Shown here: piece by piece, positions 27,882 to 36,433 of the stretch
How positions within the stretch are numbered: position 1 is the first letter of the stretch
Layout: each line of letters begins with the position of its first letter
Source: Bdellovibrionia bacterium
Lineage (GTDB): Bacteria > Bdellovibrionota > Bdellovibrionia > Bdellovibrionales > JAGQZY01
Assembly: GCA_030427805.1 (NCBI GenBank)
Contig: JAUICP010000006.1
Span: forward strand, 62,001 to 126,000
DNA length: 64,000 nt
Direction: 5' to 3'
Translations under genes and position numbers: made by a program
Notes under the pieces: generated by a model
What the model was told of the DNA's origin: nothing
The model's database searches: none
The model's input: only the letters and a program-made list of their open reading frames with translations

Positions 27882-29462
27882 TTATTCTTTTGTCGCTTCC
27901 TCCATAACCGGTTCTTCTACGGGTGCAGGCGGCACCACATTTTCACTGGCCGCACCTGCTTCTTCAGTCTCGGGAGCAGCCTCTGCTGTTTCTTCGTTCG
28001 CCTCTTCGGCGCTCGCTTCTACAGCCTGAGCTTCGCCTTCTTCAGAAGTCGCTGCCTCGTCGCTGGCTTCTTCACTGCCTTCTTCTTTAGCAAGGGCTGC
28101 TAATTCCTCTTTCAATCGAGCATCGGCCTGAGACTTCGCATCACCGGTCGCAGCTTCAACAGTTGCCTTAGGCGCTTGCGGAATCTCCATCCCCTCTTGG
28201 GAGTATTTTTCAATAAGATCTTTGGCATCTTGAATAAGCTTTTCAGCTCGCTCTTGCTCTTCGTAGCCCGGAATGCTCAAGATATCTTCGATATCGGCAT
28301 CGGCAAGGGCTTGAAAACTACCAAATCCACTTTGAAATATATTTTGCGCCATAGTTTCATTCATCTCAGGAAGTAGCATGAGATTGAAAATTGATTCGGC
28401 GGTTTTCGCAGAAGCATTGGACTCAGACAAGATATCTAACTTCCATCCAGTCAATCGAGCAGCGAGACGAACGTTTTGTCCCTTCTTACCAATTGCCAAA
28501 CTCAGTTGGTTATCGGGTACAACAATTTCCATTTCTTTATTATCTTCATCGAGGAAGACTCGAGAGATTTCTGCTGGCTGAAGGGCATTACAAGCAAAGC
28601 GCGTAATATCTTCATCCCAAGGTACAATATCAATTTTTTCACCTTTGAGCTCTTGAACAATATTTTGAACTCGAGAGCCTTTCATACCGACACAGGCTCC
28701 TACAGGATCGACGGTGCTTTCTTTTGAATAAACGGCCACCTTCGCTCTTTGCCCTGGCTCACGAGCTGCACCCATGATCTGCACAATACCATCATAAATC
28801 TCTGGGACTTCAACTTCGAAAAGTTTTTCTAGGTATTGAGGAGCCCCTCTAGACATAATAATTTGCGGGCCACGGGTCGTTTGACGAACCTCTGAAAGGT
28901 AACCCTGAATGCGATCTCCTTGGCGATACATCTCACCAGGAATCTGCTCTCTTGGCGGAATATAAGCTTCTGTTCGCCCGAGATCTACAACGATGGATCC
29001 TCTTTCAACTCGACGAACGATCCCCGAAGCGATCTCACCTTTTCTCTGGTCAAATTCATTAAAAATAATTTCGCGTTCAGCATCTCGTACTTTTTGCGTA
29101 ATGATTTGTTTCGCCATCTGCGCGGCGATACGGCCAAGATCTCCGGCCTCAAGACGAATACCGATAGAGTCTTTCAGCTGAACATCAGGATCGAGTTCTC
29201 TTGCCTCGTCGAGAACGATTTCGATAAGCTCGTCTTCAAATTCTTCTGGCGTTACTACTTCTTTAAATTCGAAAAGTTCAACTTCTCCGGTCTCTTCGTT
29301 ATAGCTCGCTTCGATTTCTCGGTAAGTTCCGTATTTTTTTCTAGCGGCAACGAGCAACCCTTGGGTGACGGCATCGATAACAATTTGTCGGTCGATACCT
29401 TTATCCTTACCCACTTGTTCAATCATTCGGCTCAGATCAGAAAACACGCTATCAGCGGCCAT
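27882..29462 (-). CDS. nusA: Transcription termination/antitermination factor NusA
   Basis: RNA polymerase-associated factor for pausing, termination and antitermination. 526 residues: N-terminal polymerase-binding domain, S1 domain (GIVRRVERGSIVVDLGRTEAYIPPREQIPGE), KH domains (VGACVGMKGSRVQNIVQELKGEKIDIV; LSLAIGKKGQNVRLAARLTGW), and a helix-hairpin-helix-like region (ADIEDILSIPGYEEQ). The last ~85 residues are an unusual Ala/Glu-rich acidic tail. ATG follows GAGGTAA. It overlaps nothing but follows rimP by 5 bases, as in most bacteria. Confidence 0.96.
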   Translation of the reverse strand: MAADSVFSDLSRMIEQVGKDKGIDRQIVIDAVTQGLLVAARKKYGTYREIEASYNEETGEVELFEFKEVVTPEEFEDELIEIVLDEARELDPDVQLKDSIGIRLEAGDLGRIAAQMAKQIITQKVRDAEREIIFNEFDQRKGEIASGIVRRVERGSIVVDLGRTEAYIPPREQIPGEMYRQGDRIQGYLSEVRQTTRGPQIIMSRGAPQYLEKLFEVEVPEIYDGIVQIMGAAREPGQRAKVAVYSKESTVDPVGACVGMKGSRVQNIVQELKGEKIDIVPWDEDITRFACNALQPAEISRVFLDEDNKEMEIVVPDNQLSLAIGKKGQNVRLAARLTGWKLDILSESNASAKTAESIFNLMLLPEMNETMAQNIFQSGFGSFQALADADIEDILSIPGYEEQERAEKLIQDAKDLIEKYSQEGMEIPQAPKATVEAATGDAKSQADARLKEELAALAKEEGSEEASDEAATSEEGEAQAVEASAEEANEETAEAAPETEEAGAASENVVPPAPVEEPVMEEATKE

Positions 29463-29467
29463 TTTAA

Positions 29468-30034
29468 TTACCTCTTCTTCTTTTTCTTAGGAGAACGCTT
29501 GGGTTTTGCTGGCGATTGGTTGTGAGCGCGCTCATCAACAAAAACCACGTTACTCTTTTCGACGTCCTCGAAAGGAATCTCTACAGTGACTCCTTCAAAT
29601 TCAAATTTAAAATGCTCGTCACTGGCATCAACAATTTTACCTTCACCTTGCTTGCGCAACCCGAGGTCAGTGTCACCTTCTGTATTGTAGTCAGCAAATG
29701 CAGAACTCGTGCGTACAAAGGCAAGCTCGCCGACAGCCCCTTTAAAGTGCTGTGGCTCGCGCAAGCGTCGTTCTAAACCGGGGCTTGAGACTTCAAGATT
29801 ATAGGCCCCGCCGGGAATGACATCTTCAACATCGAGGAGAAGGTTGAGACCATTGGAAACATTAGAACAGTCATCAATGGAGACCGAACCTTCTCCCGGT
29901 CGATCGATAAAAACTCTGAGAATTCGGCCTTTACCAGCGCCGATAAACTCTAAATCATAAATTTCACAATTCTCCCTCTTGGCCACCTGGTCAGCGAGAC
30001 CTCGTAGCTTGTGGAGAGTTGCTGAGTCGAGCAT
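29468..30034 (-). CDS. rimP: Ribosome maturation factor RimP
   Basis: Needed for 30S subunit maturation. The ATG at 30034 (MLDSATLHKLRGLADQV) with TAGGGA five bases upstream gives 188 residues; the upstream start at 30064 would run into the terminator. Conserved parts are the N-terminal domain with CEIYDLEFIGAGKGRILRVFIDRPGEGSVSIDDC and the SSPGLERRLREPQHF block. The C-terminus is longer than usual, with a polar insertion around residue 125-140 and a basic KPKRSPKKKKKR tail. First gene of the rimP-nusA-infB-truB operon. Confidence 0.93.
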   Translation of the reverse strand: MLDSATLHKLRGLADQVAKRENCEIYDLEFIGAGKGRILRVFIDRPGEGSVSIDDCSNVSNGLNLLLDVEDVIPGGAYNLEVSSPGLERRLREPQHFKGAVGELAFVRTSSAFADYNTEGDTDLGLRKQGEGKIVDASDEHFKFEFEGVTVEIPFEDVEKSNVVFVDERAHNQSPAKPKRSPKKKKKR

Positions 30035-30046
30035 ACAATCCCTAAA

Positions 30047-30075
30047 CAAAAAAAATAGGCCCAATTAGGGCCTAT
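30047..30075 (-). terminator. Intrinsic terminator between the acetyltransferase and rimP
   Basis: On the minus strand ATAGGCCC, loop TAATT, GGGCCTAT (30075-30055) then seven T (30054-30048). It ends the acetyltransferase transcript just before the rimP start, so rimP either has a promoter inside this short region or depends on read-through. Confidence 0.88.
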
Positions 30076-30109
30076 GGAACGATACAGCTTAGTTAACAAA
30101 CCCAGGGCT

Positions 30110-30577
30110 CTAAGGCAAGTTATTTATATAAGTATATAAAATAGCATCGCTTTTATCTGGGTAGTAGGAGGGACGGCGACTGACTTCTTTAAAGCCAAGC
30201 CCCTTGTAAAGGGCAATGGCTCGGTGGTTTAAAGCACTCACTTCGAGCCAGATTTCTTCACCGGGAGCCAACTGGCCCTGAAACCAGTTGATGAGGCTTT
30301 TCATAACACCCTGCCCCCGACACTGGGGTAAAGTCGCTAAGTAATCAATTTCTTTTATTTTTTCATCGATTTCACGATAAATGATAGTGCCGATCGGACC
30401 GCGATCGGCAATTGCGAATAAACTATAGCCCGCCGCAAAGAGGTCAGTGAGCTCACTCGCCTTCTTCTCAAAGACTTCCGAAGCCGCTTCACAGGACGAC
30501 AACTGCTTTTTAAACTGAATCTCTAGTTCAGAATTAGGCCCACGGCTGAACTCAAAGTTTGCTGCCTCTAGTTCCAA
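30110..30577 (-). CDS. RimI-like GNAT acetyltransferase
   Basis: N-acetyltransferase of the RimI type, which acetylates the N-terminus of ribosomal protein S18 in E. coli; the substrate here is not proven. Seen: acetyl-CoA binding LPQCRGQGVMKSLI, the catalytic-side EVSALNHRAIALYKGLGF and the C-terminal RRPSYYPDKSDAILY, all RimI hallmarks. I chose TTG 30577 (155 aa) because AGGGGA lies six bases upstream and the previous gene stops 17 bases before; the ATG at 30637 would overlap that gene by more than 40 bases. Confidence 0.85.
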   Translation of the reverse strand: MELEAANFEFSRGPNSELEIQFKKQLSSCEAASEVFEKKASELTDLFAAGYSLFAIADRGPIGTIIYREIDEKIKEIDYLATLPQCRGQGVMKSLINWFQGQLAPGEEIWLEVSALNHRAIALYKGLGFKEVSRRPSYYPDKSDAILYTYINNLP

Positions 30578-30593
30578 GACGCTTCCCCTCGGT

Positions 30594-31265
30594 TTAAGAT
30601 TTGAAAACCTTAATTTTGTACTTCCGCTGAAGGACATCAAACCAATCTTTCAACCGAGAGTCGACCTGGCGGCGAATGAGAAAGCGCTTAATATTGACCT
30701 TAAAGCGCTCAAAGGGAAGGTTTCCAAAGCGACCCTTATTTTTTTCAAAGTATTCCTTGGCCTCCTCATCGGTCACCGGCACTAGAGAGGAATCCGTTTT
30801 GAATTGAATGAATTTTTTTGCAATCAACTTTCGCTCGGTCATTTCATTGAGCTCTTTCACTCCCACTTCCCAGTCGCGCCAAACTCCGCTCTTTTGATAG
30901 GCTTGATTGATTTTGTTCACTGCAAACTTAACTTCAGCACTCGTAACATTGGTTACACCAAAGGATTTGGCCTCGAGGTACACAACCCACTCGATCAGAA
31001 CGGCATTAACATGCTGCTCAAATTCTAATTCTTTTTTTTGCCCACTATAGGGCTGAAGAACTCTTTCAATGAGTTTGTTAATCTCTAATTCGCGAAGGGT
31101 CAGTATGTGGTCTCCGACCCGAGCTACCGCTTGGCTAACGACCACATCTCTTCGCGTTGTTTGCGCTTGAGAGGTCTCAATGGGTGAAACTAGCGTAAAA
31201 ACAGTCACCGCTAAAGCCATTAGGCTAAAAGCCAATTTGTATCCGAAAGTGCGAAAAACAGTCAT
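30594..31265 (-). CDS. SurA-N-like periplasmic chaperone without PPIase domain
   Basis: 223-residue exported protein: signal peptide about 1-35 (ALAVTVFTLVSPIETSQA), then VSQAVARVGDHILTLRELEINKLIERVL, which resembles the SurA N-terminal chaperone domain, and helices that would complete the fold (AEVKFAVNKINQAY ... VTDEEAKEYFEKNKGRFG). No parvulin isomerase domain is present. Such proteins may hold outer-membrane proteins during transit, fitting the many barrels in this window; that role is inferred. It precedes the acetyltransferase by 16 bases. Confidence 0.72.
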   Translation of the reverse strand: MTVFRTFGYKLAFSLMALAVTVFTLVSPIETSQAQTTRRDVVVSQAVARVGDHILTLRELEINKLIERVLQPYSGQKKELEFEQHVNAVLIEWVVYLEAKSFGVTNVTSAEVKFAVNKINQAYQKSGVWRDWEVGVKELNEMTERKLIAKKFIQFKTDSSLVPVTDEEAKEYFEKNKGRFGNLPFERFKVNIKRFLIRRQVDSRLKDWFDVLQRKYKIKVFKS

Positions 31266-31373
31266 AGTTCCATCATGATCCCATCTAATGCCACTGACAA
31301 GGCCAAGGATGTAAATACTTTGGGCACTTTATTTGCTCCTTAGGGAGCTCTAGAAATAAAAAGAGGAATAAAA

Positions 31374-32960
31374 ATGAAAAAAAGCCTATTGTTTTCAATA
31401 TTTGCACTGACCGCCACAACCTTTTTATCGGCATTCAATACGGCATCGGCCCAGTCTGTAGACGACGTGAACTTTTATTCCCAAGACACATTCTTCTGCC
31501 AGGGACAATTCCTATTCAAGGAGAGACTCTTCAGTACCGAGTACGCACACCCCACTAGACGAGTGTTGCAAGAGAAAAAAGATGGGCAAATCGAAATATC
31601 CGTGGCCCTCGATCGCGACGCTGAAAATATTCATGTGACATACGGTGATGGTACTTTCACGATTCGACCGGACATCAAAGAAAATGCTCAGGTCCTCGAA
31701 CAAGACAGTGAAAAGCGATATCGCTTTAAAAGAGCGATCGGAACCGAAGTGACTAGTACTAAAATTAAAAGACTCGTTCCCACTCCAGACGGAAAAGGCT
31801 TCTATGCTGTCGTCGAAGAAACCTTTAAAACCTACCCGCGAGAGCGCGACGATATGAGCATCCCCTTTGTTGATAATGGCTTTGGCAGCTCGGTCAAAGG
31901 CATTCTTCGGGGTACCATTAATGGCGCCATTGGTTTTCTCACCGATGGCCTTCCCGGTGCCGCCGACCCTCTGACTGTAAAAAAACTTCGCTATTCAGTT
32001 GTAAAGTACAACCTTCAAGGAGAAGTGGTTGATCAAATCAGCATAGACGAGGCTTACGATACCAATGAATTCCTCGATGGAATTGCTAGCCTGAACGGAC
32101 TCAGACTCTTTGACGAAACTCCAATTTACATCAATGGAAACAGTATCTATGTCCGCCCAGCCCGAAAAGAAATCAATCTCGGTGATACTATTCTCAGCTC
32201 GAACCCTTCTGATTTCACAGAAGATGTTTACCGAGTCGATGACACGAATGAGGGCCTCGCTTTAAGTGGTGCTCTCAATCGATTTGATTTTTTCGAGGCC
32301 GCCTCTGGAAACCTCGACGGATCAGTTCAGTTGTTTAGAACTGATTATCGCAAGACACTTTTGGACCTTGCCCCTCGGCCCGATGGAAATATCTTGGTTT
32401 ATGCTTCCAGATGGCTTGGTAATCACAATCCCAGTGAAGTCGTCTTTCAGGAAAACCTAGGTGGATACACCTATCTCAATGGTCAGCTTGTCGAGTCACC
32501 AGACGGAACTCTTTATATGAATAAACCCTTTCTCTGGCAGAGCCCAGTGGATCTCGATGAAGCCCTTATCTGGGGACGTGGTCGCTTTTCTGAAGTTGCT
32601 CCTATGCACCATGCAAAGGTGGTACGAGTCGCTCCCGATGGCGATCTTATTTTTGTATTTCCCTATCGGAGTGAAAACTTAGTTCTCTCCTACGCCGTTT
32701 TAAAAATTCGCCCTGGATACTATGAATCGACTTCTGAGGATGGGTCTGCCCCTGGAGCTCAGAGTGCCCCGATGAGACAAAAAGGTGGAATCGTTGCTGC
32801 ATGGGAAGTCGTTGGAAACAGCGATAATGACAACGATGGCCTCATCGGAGTTTATATTATTGGAAACACTCTCTATCTCCATGGTGATACTGGCTTTGGT
32901 TTATCGGAGGATGATTTTAATTTAGATATGGATCCGACGGTCGTCAGAATTGAACTGTAG
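31374..32960 (+). CDS. Exported protein with propeller-like PDG repeats
   Basis: Unrecognised 528-residue secreted or periplasmic protein. Signal peptide 1-26 (ends FNTASA). The mature part has several strand pairs with a shared PDG turn: VPTPDGKGFYAVV, APRPDGNILVYAS, ESPDGTLYMN and VAPDGDLIFVFP, which suggests a beta-propeller. A glycine-rich patch (GILRGTINGAIGFLTDGLPGAADP) lies near 180. ATG follows AAGAGGAA. It stands alone between divergent and convergent neighbours. Confidence 0.65.
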   Translation: MKKSLLFSIFALTATTFLSAFNTASAQSVDDVNFYSQDTFFCQGQFLFKERLFSTEYAHPTRRVLQEKKDGQIEISVALDRDAENIHVTYGDGTFTIRPDIKENAQVLEQDSEKRYRFKRAIGTEVTSTKIKRLVPTPDGKGFYAVVEETFKTYPRERDDMSIPFVDNGFGSSVKGILRGTINGAIGFLTDGLPGAADPLTVKKLRYSVVKYNLQGEVVDQISIDEAYDTNEFLDGIASLNGLRLFDETPIYINGNSIYVRPARKEINLGDTILSSNPSDFTEDVYRVDDTNEGLALSGALNRFDFFEAASGNLDGSVQLFRTDYRKTLLDLAPRPDGNILVYASRWLGNHNPSEVVFQENLGGYTYLNGQLVESPDGTLYMNKPFLWQSPVDLDEALIWGRGRFSEVAPMHHAKVVRVAPDGDLIFVFPYRSENLVLSYAVLKIRPGYYESTSEDGSAPGAQSAPMRQKGGIVAAWEVVGNSDNDNDGLIGVYIIGNTLYLHGDTGFGLSEDDFNLDMDPTVVRIEL

Positions 32961-33002
32961 AAAATAAACTAGTGAATCTTTAATATCTATTAATTTTGTC
33001 AT

Positions 33003-33032
33003 AAAAAAAGCCTCGACGGGGATCGAGGCTTT
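33003..33032 (-). terminator. Intrinsic terminator, probably bidirectional
   Basis: Ten-pair stem AAAGCCTCGA / TCGAGGCTTT with loop CGGGGA. On the minus strand it is followed by a run of seven T, so it chiefly ends the barrel gene at 33067-34245. On the plus strand only three T follow, enough for partial termination of the gene ending at 32960. Confidence 0.88.
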
Positions 33033-33066
33033 GTATCAATCATTTTTTTAAAATTAATCTTAACGA

Positions 33067-34245
33067 TTAGAACATGAACTTTCCGCTCACTGTAGCGAAG
33101 TAGTAGTCGAATTCTTCAACCGGATTTCCGAAAGTTGGATTCACAAAAGATTGAAGAACTTCAGAGTCCTGTCGGAACGTGATGTTTGTCATGTAAGTAA
33201 AATCAGCACCGATAACAAAACCGGGAGTTACTTCCATTTCTCCACCGACCATAAAGCCCATATCAAAAGCGTTTGAAGACGTATCACCACTGGCGATAAC
33301 AAACTGTCTGTCAGTGTAATCACGACGAGTGAATGACAAAGCAGCACCTACAACCGGAGTGAACTTCGTAGGAAGAACACTATACTTAGCGATTCCAGAA
33401 AAGTTGTACTGATCCATCTCTTTAAAAGAAGGGAATGGATTAGCAAATCCAGTTTGATCAACCACTTCGATATCGTAGTTAGAGTATTTAAAAGAACCTT
33501 CAAAAGTAAAACGGTTTGGCAATTTCACTCCAACACCAAATCCAGTAGCCAGATTACCACGGATGTTAATGACATCTGGGTACTCAGGAAGACCAACGTT
33601 CGCGAAAACGTAAAGCTGCTCAGTGGCTGGCTCTTCTTCATCTTTTAAGTCAGAAATCGCTGAGCGAATTTCTTCTTTAATGTCAGTAGCGTCAACTTTT
33701 TCTACAACAGGTGCTTGTTGAGGAGCTTGATACTGAGGCGCTTGATAAACAGTCGTCGTTTTTACAGGATACTGATTCTGGCTGTACTGATCGCCATCAT
33801 AACTGCTTGCTGAACCATTTAACTTATCGCCGAAAAGTCGTTGCGAACGAGCTCTTTCATCTTCCATACGAGACTCTTCAAGCTTCTCAACAATCTTTTG
33901 CTCAGTTTTAATTTCGAGATTTTCTCTGGCCTTACGCAATCGCTGAGCACGAGACTCAGAAAGTGGTGAAGCTTCAATGAAAGTCGTCGGTTGTTCTTGG
34001 ACTTGTCCTTGGTAACCTTGAAAATCTTGCTGCTGGTTATTCATGATCACAATTTTGTTTGATGAATTAGCGTCACCTTTTTTCTTCTTCATTTTTTTAA
34101 GCTGGCGCGCTTTGATTTTTGACAACGGCTCATTGTATTCCGCTTCGTATTCATCTTCATCGTATTGGCTGCCATATTGTTGAGCCTGTGCCAGTGCTGC
34201 AGGAACAAAAATAGCGAGCATGAGTAGAACTTTAAAAAACTTCAT
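33067..34245 (-). CDS. Outer-membrane beta-barrel protein with coiled-coil N-terminal region
   Basis: 392-residue exported protein. Signal peptide 1-19 (LLMLAIFVPAALA), an acidic Tyr-rich stretch, a basic KARQLKKMKKKKGD segment, a charged helix likely to form coiled coil (ESRAQRLRKARENLEIKTEQKIVEKLEE), a Gln/Tyr-rich linker (YQAPQYQAPQQAP), and then about eight strands (ATGFGVGVKLPNRFTFEGSF, GAALSFTRRDY, GFMVGGEMEV, FVIGADFTYMTNI) ending YYFATVSGKFMF with terminal Phe. An OmpA-like small barrel with a periplasmic stalk is likely. ATG follows GGGGAG. Function unknown. Confidence 0.75.
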   Translation of the reverse strand: MKFFKVLLMLAIFVPAALAQAQQYGSQYDEDEYEAEYNEPLSKIKARQLKKMKKKKGDANSSNKIVIMNNQQQDFQGYQGQVQEQPTTFIEASPLSESRAQRLRKARENLEIKTEQKIVEKLEESRMEDERARSQRLFGDKLNGSASSYDGDQYSQNQYPVKTTTVYQAPQYQAPQQAPVVEKVDATDIKEEIRSAISDLKDEEEPATEQLYVFANVGLPEYPDVINIRGNLATGFGVGVKLPNRFTFEGSFKYSNYDIEVVDQTGFANPFPSFKEMDQYNFSGIAKYSVLPTKFTPVVGAALSFTRRDYTDRQFVIASGDTSSNAFDMGFMVGGEMEVTPGFVIGADFTYMTNITFRQDSEVLQSFVNPTFGNPVEEFDYYFATVSGKFMF

Positions 34246-34787
34246 TGTAGCTCCCCGTAAGGTTAAAAACTCTTCCGAATCTCGTTTGAAACTCGGCTGA
34301 TTGATTGAGTTATGACTAAATAATTAGTCCGTATACCCTGGACTACTAAGCAATACTGGTGCCGAAATCCGAACAAACTTAAGGCGCGATGCATCAAGTA
34401 ACGGGTATTCATATACTTTCGTTAAATTTGCCCCTTTTTTAGGCCGTGGAACTGAAATTTGCAAAGAGCGCGAGTCATTTTGTTAAGTTCAACTTCTTTA
34501 TTAAAAAACTTAAATGATTTAGAAGTCTTATTAAGTTGTAGGCTTTTCACGAAATGCAAATTTAGTCACTTTTCATCTGTCACTAAGAACTAGAACAGGT
34601 ATGAAAAACTTTCGATGACCCTGAAAGCCTTTCACTGCTTTATTTCCTTTTAGCGCAACTTTTGAAGTTTAACAGTTCGGTATTTTGTTCCGATTTGTTC
34701 TTACTCGAAGAAATTACAACTCATCTATTCATGTCCCCATGACTCAGTTATTGTCTGTGCAGAAAAAATATTTCGCTGGAGATAATC
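34246..34787. other. 542-base AT-rich divergent intergenic region
   Basis: No coding frame of note. It separates the minus-strand barrel gene from the plus-strand hydrolase and must hold both promoters, but I see no clean -35/-10 pair. A short inverted repeat TAGTCC / GGACTA lies at 34325-34345. The right half is rich in A/T runs. Confidence 0.5.
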
Positions 34788-36113
34788 ATGAAATCGTACC
34801 TATTGGGATTTGCACTGCTCTTTATTTCACTACCCATCTTTGCACTACCTGAATCGACCTCGCTAGAGACCATGATCAGTTATATGGAAGACGGAAAGAC
34901 TTGTGACGATGGGACTGATTTTTGGAAAAGAAAATCGGTCGAAGTCGTAAAAAACATCTACTCCCATCCGACTCCCTTTCACCGGTTCGGCAAAATATTA
35001 GAAGAACCCAATGGAAGCTACCGAGTTCGTTACAGTAAATACGGGTGCGGCCTTGGAACTAAAGGGTCTATCGTGGTCGCTCCAGGCCGCGGAGAGTCTT
35101 CTGTGGATTATTTCGAAACCGCCATCGATTTTACTCAACTCGGATATTCACCGGTTTACGTGATTGACCATCGCGGGCAAGGACTCTCTCCACGATTGGG
35201 AGACGATCAACAAAAACAACACCTCGTCAATTATGCCCACTACATTACCGACATGGATGCCATTGTTGAAGAGATTCTAGAAGATTTATCATCCTTAGGT
35301 CGATCGAGCGAGCCTCTTTTTTTAACGACCAATTCAATGGGTGGAGGCATCGCCCTCGTTTACTCAATATCGAAGCAAAGTAAAGGTCAGGAGTCACCAT
35401 TTACAGCGATGGCCCTCCTTGCACCTACTATTCGAGTTAATTATCTGAGCTATGTGCGAAAGGCCCCAACAAAGTTAAATAATTTGCTTTATTCAGAACC
35501 GGGAGCCCTTGCAATTGCCTGGAAACGTTGTGGAATCCCTCGTAACTGTGATGTCTATGCCGCTGAAGAATTTAGCACCTACAAGCCAACGGACTTTATT
35601 CTCACCGGGACTCCTAGTGATGAAAATTTTATGACCCATAGTAAAGCGAGATATGACTTCCATAGATATCTCTTCGAAGAATTCTCATGGGATGAAATCA
35701 AAGAAACTGAATACGGTGATGAAAACTGGCAAAGCGTTCTCATTGGTGGCTCAACCGCCGGCTGGGTCGTGGCCTCTACGCCTTACTTCCCCTACTTAAG
35801 AAAATCAGAAACCTTAAAAAAGCTGCCCAATGTTCCAATGCTCGTTATGACAGCTGAATTTGACCACCGAGTTTACCGTCCTTATTTTACGGGCGAAAAA
35901 GACGAGAACGGGAATAAAGTCATTGATCACGACCTCAAATATCATTCTGATTTCTGTGAGAACGTTAACACTCATAATCAGCATGGTAATACAGGTCTTT
36001 GCCGATTCCATGAAGTCAAAGGGGCCTTTCACGAGCTCTACAAAGAAACAGATGTCTTCAGAAATGAGGCCATATCTAAAGTGGACGCCTTTTTTAGGGA
36101 AATGAGCCAGTAA
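34788..36113 (+). CDS. Exported alpha/beta hydrolase, lysophospholipase-like
   Basis: 441-residue serine hydrolase with signal peptide (1-19). The fold follows monoacylglycerol lipase/lysophospholipase: GSIVVAPGRGESSVDY, VYVIDHRGQGLSPR, then the nucleophile elbow TNSMGGG with S183, an acid in TAEFDHRV, and H415 in GAFHELYKE. Cys pairs around RCGIPRNCD and FCENVNT...GLCRF suggest disulfides in the periplasm or outside. Likely cleaves fatty acyl esters of lipids; a role in attacking membranes is inference. ATG follows GGAGATAATC. A stem-loop without T tract follows. Confidence 0.85.
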   Translation: MKSYLLGFALLFISLPIFALPESTSLETMISYMEDGKTCDDGTDFWKRKSVEVVKNIYSHPTPFHRFGKILEEPNGSYRVRYSKYGCGLGTKGSIVVAPGRGESSVDYFETAIDFTQLGYSPVYVIDHRGQGLSPRLGDDQQKQHLVNYAHYITDMDAIVEEILEDLSSLGRSSEPLFLTTNSMGGGIALVYSISKQSKGQESPFTAMALLAPTIRVNYLSYVRKAPTKLNNLLYSEPGALAIAWKRCGIPRNCDVYAAEEFSTYKPTDFILTGTPSDENFMTHSKARYDFHRYLFEEFSWDEIKETEYGDENWQSVLIGGSTAGWVVASTPYFPYLRKSETLKKLPNVPMLVMTAEFDHRVYRPYFTGEKDENGNKVIDHDLKYHSDFCENVNTHNQHGNTGLCRFHEVKGAFHELYKETDVFRNEAISKVDAFFREMSQ

Positions 36114-36131
36114 GTACGAGAGCTAGCATCA

Positions 36132-36151
36132 GGCCCCTCTTGTAAGGGGCC
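36132..36151 (+). terminator. Weak stem-loop after the hydrolase gene
   Basis: GGCCCCT, loop CTTGTA, AGGGGCC. Strong seven-pair stem but only CTTCC follows, so an imperfect terminator. Confidence 0.5.
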
Positions 36152-36263
36152 CTTCCGGATTCCATGACTCGATCCCATAATTGAAAAAGATTTGCTTGTT
36201 TCTGCCCAAAAATTCTATTACTTTCCGAAATCTACCTATTGACTCTTCTAGAGTAAACCATGT

Positions 36264-36350
36264 GCCGACGTGGCGGAATTGGTAGACGCGCTGGATTCAA
36301 AATCCAGTTCCCTCACGGGAGTACGAGTTCGATTCTCGTCGTCGGTACCA
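36264..36350 (+). tRNA. tRNA-Leu (anticodon CAA)
   Basis: 87 bases including CCA. Acceptor GCCGACG pairs with CGTCGGT (first pair G-U), D arm GGCGGAATTGGTAGACGC, anticodon stem CTGGA/TCCAG with loop TTCAAAA, so anticodon CAA reading UUG; the extra arm (TTCCCTCACGGGAGT) is long as expected for leucine; T arm CGAGTTCGATTCTCG; encoded ACCA end. Confidence 0.96.
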
Positions 36351-36388
36351 TTCTCATTTTTAAATTTTAATAAATTTGAGTTTGATTA

Positions 36389-36422
36389 AGAGGATTGCGC
36401 CTTTCAGTAAACGCAATCCTCT
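36389..36422. terminator. Eleven-pair stem-loop between tRNA-Leu and the FIST-like gene
   Basis: AGAGGATTGCG / CGCAATCCTCT perfect inverted repeat with a 12-base loop. Neither side has a T tract. Lying between converging genes, it probably protects or ends transcripts from both directions. Confidence 0.6.
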
Positions 36423-36433
36423 AGTGATCACTA

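Noticed and set aside
36264-36350. tRNA-Leu as integration site of a mobile island
   Set aside because: No repeat of the tRNA 3' end and no integrase found downstream in the window.
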